Assembly: GCA_011525035.1 (NCBI GenBank)
Contig: WTIZ01000021.1
Location: 1 to 64,000, forward strand
Direction: 5' to 3'
From: Cryomorphaceae bacterium
GTDB taxonomy: Bacteria > Bacteroidota > Bacteroidia > Flavobacteriales > Schleiferiaceae
Length of the DNA stretch: 64,000 nucleotides
Shown here: positions 60,958 through 64,000 of the stretch, in pieces
Position numbering within the stretch: position 1 is the first letter of the stretch
Layout of the letters: each line of letters begins with the position of its first letter
Made by a program: the position numbers and the translations under genes
The notes under the pieces: generated by a model
The model's database searches: none
Seen by the model: only the letters and a program-made list of their open reading frames with translations
Told to the model about the DNA's origin: nothing

Positions 60958-62332
60958 GCTCGTCGTGGTGTTTTTTGAAGTTTTCACCTGAAGACTTCAA
61001 GATGGTTTTCAATTCAGCTTGTGCAATTACTGGGAACGTTCTAGCGTAAAGCAGGAACAATACAAAGAAGAACCCGATAGTACCGATATAAATACCGATG
61101 TCAACAAAGGTTGGAGAGAACATAGACCATGAAGATGGCAAGTAATCTCTGTGGATAGAGGTTACGATAATCACGAAACGCTCGAACCACATACCGATGT
61201 TTACAACGATTGAAATCACGAAAGTGAAAATCAAGTTTGTACGAAGTTTCTTCGACCACATGAACTGTGGAGAGAACACGTTACAAGTCATCATCGACCA
61301 GTATGCCCACCAGTAAGGACCGGTTGCTCTATTCAAGAACGCATATTGTTCGTATTCAACACCAGAGTACCAAGCGATGAAAAGCTCAGTGATGTAAGCA
61401 ACACCTACGATAGAACCTGTAACCATAATTACAATGTTCATCATCTCAATGTGCTCGATGTTGATGTAATCTTCCATTTTGAAGATCTTACGTACAATCA
61501 AGAGAAGCGTCTGTACCATCGCGAATCCTGAGAAGATCGCACCGGCAACGAAGTACGGTGGGAAGATGGTGGTGTGCCATCCTGGAATCACAGAAGTTGC
61601 GAAGTCAAACGATACAATCGTGTGTACAGAAAGTACAAGTGGCGTTGCTAGACCTGCAAGTACCAATGATACTTCTTCGAAACGCTGCCAGTGCTTAGCC
61701 TGACCGCCCCATCCGAAAGAAAGAATCTTATAAATGTGCTTTTGTACTGGGTTGATTGCACGGTCGCGAATCATTGCGAAATCTGGAATCAAACCAACGT
61801 ACCAGAACACAGTACTTACAGTTAGATAGGTCGAGATCGCAAATACATCCCAAAGAAGTGGTGAATTAAAGTTCACCCAAAGTGAACCGAATTGGTTCGG
61901 AATAGGCATTACCCAATAAGCCATCCAGATACGACCCATGTGGATCAACGGGAATAGACCCGCTTGAATAACTGAGAAGATAGTCATTGCCTCTGCCGAG
62001 CGGTTAATAGCCATTCTCCACTTCTGACGGAAGAGAAGAAGTACCGCAGAAATCAATGTTCCCGCGTGACCAATACCTACCCACCAAACGAAGTTGGTGA
62101 TATCCCAGGCCCAATCAACAGTTTTATTAAGTCCCCAAACACCGATACCGGTACCAATAGTGTATAGGATACATCCTACACCCCATAGGAACATGACAAA
62201 TGCGATAGAGAAGGCAATCCACCACGCACGTGGTGCTTTTGACTCTACCGGTTTCGCTATATCATTGGTGATGTCTGAGTAAGACTTATCTCCAAGAATG
62301 AGCGGATTTCTAACAGGCGATTCGTAATGCAT
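60944..62332 (-). CDS. actC: Alternative complex III subunit ActC (NrfD/PsrC-like)
   Basis: A 462-residue quinol-binding membrane subunit with ten helices, of the NrfD/PsrC family. Typical stretches are WWVGIGHAGTLISAVLLLFR, GLFPLIHMGRIWMAYW, and SVHTIVSFDFATSVIPGWH. The C-terminus is His-rich (KKHHDEHGAH). It starts 16 bases after actB and overlaps actD. It takes electrons from menaquinol and passes them to the iron-sulfur clusters of ActB. Confidence 0.96.
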   Translation of the reverse strand: MHYESPVRNPLILGDKSYSDITNDIAKPVESKAPRAWWIAFSIAFVMFLWGVGCILYTIGTGIGVWGLNKTVDWAWDITNFVWWVGIGHAGTLISAVLLLFRQKWRMAINRSAEAMTIFSVIQAGLFPLIHMGRIWMAYWVMPIPNQFGSLWVNFNSPLLWDVFAISTYLTVSTVFWYVGLIPDFAMIRDRAINPVQKHIYKILSFGWGGQAKHWQRFEEVSLVLAGLATPLVLSVHTIVSFDFATSVIPGWHTTIFPPYFVAGAIFSGFAMVQTLLLIVRKIFKMEDYINIEHIEMMNIVIMVTGSIVGVAYITELFIAWYSGVEYEQYAFLNRATGPYWWAYWSMMTCNVFSPQFMWSKKLRTNLIFTFVISIVVNIGMWFERFVIIVTSIHRDYLPSSWSMFSPTFVDIGIYIGTIGFFFVLFLLYARTFPVIAQAELKTILKSSGENFKKHHDEHGAH

Positions 62333-62348
62333 GTCGCTTTCTTATTTA

Positions 62349-64000
62349 TTAGGCTCTGTTTCTAACTTTAGTCTGGTAGAACACGCTAGGCTGTGTACCT
62401 ACTTCCTCCAATAGGTGGTATGCACGTCCTTGTTGCTTCAAGTGGCTTACCTCGCTATCCGGGTTGTTCACGTCTCCGAAAACGATGGCATTCGATCCAC
62501 ATGCTTGTGCACAAGCAGTGGTGAATTCACCGTCAGTCAACATTCTACCGTCTTTCTTCGCTTCTAGTTTACCCAATTGGATACGCTGGATACACAAAGA
62601 ACACTTCTCGATCACACCACGTGCTCTTACCGTTACGTCTGGGTTCAATACCATACGTCCGTAATCGTCTTGTGATGGGTTTACATCGGCAAATTTCTCA
62701 TTGCCCTTGTAGTTGAACCAGTTGAATCGACGCACTTTGTACGGACAGTTGTTCGCACAGTAACGCGTACCGATACATCTGTTGTAAGCCATGTGATTCA
62801 AACCTTCTCTCGAGTGAACAGTAGCACCTACAGGACATACAGTTTCACACGGAGCATGGTTACAGTGCTGACACATTACCGGCTGGAATACTACCGATGG
62901 GCTCTCAGAAGGAACTTCCATCTTCGCGTATTTCTCAATAGCACCGATACCTTCTTCTTCAGCTCTTTCAGCTGTCATTTCTGAAGAGTAGTAACGGTCA
63001 ATTCTCAACCAGTGCATATCGCGGTGGCGACGAACCTCGTCTTTACCTACCACAGGCACGTTGTTTTCCAACGAACATGCAACAACACAAGCACCACAAC
63101 CTGTACACGAGTTCAAGTCAATAGACATGTTCCACATGTGTGAGGTTTCGTGATCGTGATCGTCCCATAGATTCGCTTCAAAGGCACTCAAAGGACCTCT
63201 GTGCGTCTCGAACGTTGGCTTTTCATTCCACTCCTCGTGACTAACATTCATGAAAGTTGGAAGTGAAATTTCATTTACGATTTTACGTCCCATCATCGTA
63301 TGTGCCAACTGCACTGATGCAAAGCCGTGCTCAACTTCAGAAGCTGAAGCGCTTACCTCAGTACTTACTGCTGCTGAGGCTGGAAGTAATGTATTGGCAT
63401 TAACACCAATACCGTTACCGACCTTACCCACTGCAGTACGACCAAAACCAACTGCAAGACCTAAGGTCCCCATCGTTTGTCCTGGCTGGATCCATACTGG
63501 AACGTTTTCTAGTGTGTTACCGTCAACCGTAATGTTTAGTGTATTACCCGTCATCGCACCGTTTGACTCTGGAGCTACTTCGATACCAAGTTCTACAGCA
63601 TCAGCAGCAGACATAGTAATGTAGTTGTCCCAAGACAAGCGTGTGATTGGATCTGGCAATTCGTACGTCCATGGGTTATTGGCGTTTTCGCCAGCACCCA
63701 TACCCGTTTTAGTATATGTATAGAATTCAAGTCCTGATTGAGGCTTCATCACATTGATTCCGCTCACGTCAATCATACTCGCATCCATAGAACCGTTCAT
63801 GCTTACTTCAGCAGCTGCCGTAGATGCAAAGCCGTCGTGAAGAAGTGCGTTCCAAGAAGTAGAACCAGCATTTGCAGCGGCACTTGCTTCTACCAAAGCT
63901 TTCGCGCTTTCTGAACCTCCGGCCAATGCATTCACAATCTCAACAGCGCTTTTACTGTCGAAAAGAGGACTAATGGTCGGTTGACCTACTGCATAGTGAC
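62349..64000 (-). CDS. actB: Alternative complex III subunit ActB, iron-sulfur part (5' end beyond window)
   Basis: The C-terminal roughly 550 residues of ActB are visible; the frame stays open to the right edge (residues reading YAVGQPTISPLFDSKSAV at the border), so the gene is cut by the window. The left part of this fragment is the end of the molybdopterin-oxidoreductase-like domain, which in ActB holds no cofactor. The remainder is a ferredoxin-like domain with four cysteine groups: CTGCGACVVACSLENN, CQHCNHAPCETVCPVGA, GTRYCANNCPYKVRRF and KCSLCIQRIQLG, with a final ACAQAC. These bind three [4Fe-4S] and one [3Fe-4S] clusters in known complexes. actA, the multiheme cytochrome, would lie further right. 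Confidence 0.95.
   Translation of the reverse strand, partial: HYAVGQPTISPLFDSKSAVEIVNALAGGSESAKALVEASAAANAGSTSWNALLHDGFASTAAAEVSMNGSMDASMIDVSGINVMKPQSGLEFYTYTKTGMGAGENANNPWTYELPDPITRLSWDNYITMSAADAVELGIEVAPESNGAMTGNTLNITVDGNTLENVPVWIQPGQTMGTLGLAVGFGRTAVGKVGNGIGVNANTLLPASAAVSTEVSASASEVEHGFASVQLAHTMMGRKIVNEISLPTFMNVSHEEWNEKPTFETHRGPLSAFEANLWDDHDHETSHMWNMSIDLNSCTGCGACVVACSLENNVPVVGKDEVRRHRDMHWLRIDRYYSSEMTAERAEEEGIGAIEKYAKMEVPSESPSVVFQPVMCQHCNHAPCETVCPVGATVHSREGLNHMAYNRCIGTRYCANNCPYKVRRFNWFNYKGNEKFADVNPSQDDYGRMVLNPDVTVRARGVIEKCSLCIQRIQLGKLEAKKDGRMLTDGEFTTACAQACGSNAIVFGDVNNPDSEVSHLKQQGRAYHLLEEVGTQPSVFYQTKVRNRA

Noticed and set aside
1-64000. CRISPR arrays, tRNA or rRNA genes, insertion sequences, attachment sites, riboswitches
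   Set aside because: Read for direct repeats with spacers, clover-leaf patterns and transposase motifs; none was recognised. Intergenic gaps are all about 105 bases or shorter.

Overview
The window reads as ordinary, densely coded chromosome from an aerobic, probably marine or free-living member of the Bacteroidota, most likely order Flavobacteriales. The case rests on several independent marks: a full-length SprA (type IX secretion translocon) between ruvA and gcvH; cargo proteins with type A and type B T9SS sorting domains; alternative complex III (Act) genes fused in one operon to a caa3/aa3-type oxidase; Bacteroidota-style inserts in oxidase subunit III; mevalonate-pathway genes; and repeated perfect matches to the Bacteroidota -7 element TAnnTTTG 10-35 nt ahead of start codons. 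No phage, insertion sequence, CRISPR array, tRNA or rRNA was recognised, and no gap longer than about 105 bases lacks a gene.

Layout. 0-4.7 kb (+): TonB-dependent receptor, then a LuxE-like adenylate-forming protein and a secreted unknown. 4.7-14 kb (-): tyrS, a YopX-like small protein, then a clear transcription unit lpd-pabB-tilS-dsbD (promoter near 12370, terminator near 6458), preceded by lnt. 14-19.8 kb (+): pssA-purS, acpH-like, then queD-fabD-mvaD-mevalonate kinase-UbiA prenyltransferase as one tightly packed unit. 19.8-22 kb (-): a large choice-of-anchor-L T9SS cargo. 22-28.5 kb: M20 peptidase (+), PiT-PhoU phosphate transporter (-), YyaL-like DUF255 protein and tag (+). 28.5-36.9 kb (-): tsaB/HlyD/TolC; then the oxidase assembly unit cyoE-coxIII-coxIII-coxIV-SCO-DUF420-small CxxC protein; then cysQ. 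37-47.6 kb (-): three TonB-like genes, vanZ-like, gcvH, sprA, ruvA. 47.7-53.5 kb: two divergent T9SS cargos, then tlpA-DUF6029-Omp28. 53.5-55.5 kb (-): ruvB-queG. 55.5-64 kb (-): actB(partial)-C-D-E-F-coxII-coxI ending in a strong terminator.

How it fits together. ActBCDEF (actA lies beyond the right edge) oxidises menaquinol and passes electrons to the CoxI/II/III/IV oxidase; heme O synthase, SCO and DUF420 proteins assemble that oxidase. Envelope thiol chemistry is strongly represented: DsbD, SCO, a TlpA-like protein, two Omp28-type thioredoxin-fold proteins and a DUF255 protein. TonB proteins energise receptors such as the one at the left end, while SprA exports the sorting-domain cargos.

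Most notable points: a tyrosyl-tRNA synthetase whose HIGH signature reads GVGN; a tlpA-DUF6029-Omp28 cluster next to a T9SS-exported Omp28 protein; three tandem TonB-domain proteins sharing a strict C-x11-C-F motif, one lacking a membrane anchor; an expanded 13-residue histidine repeat in ActF; and promoters embedded in or abutting terminators. I did not find a convincing wholly new defence or mobile system.
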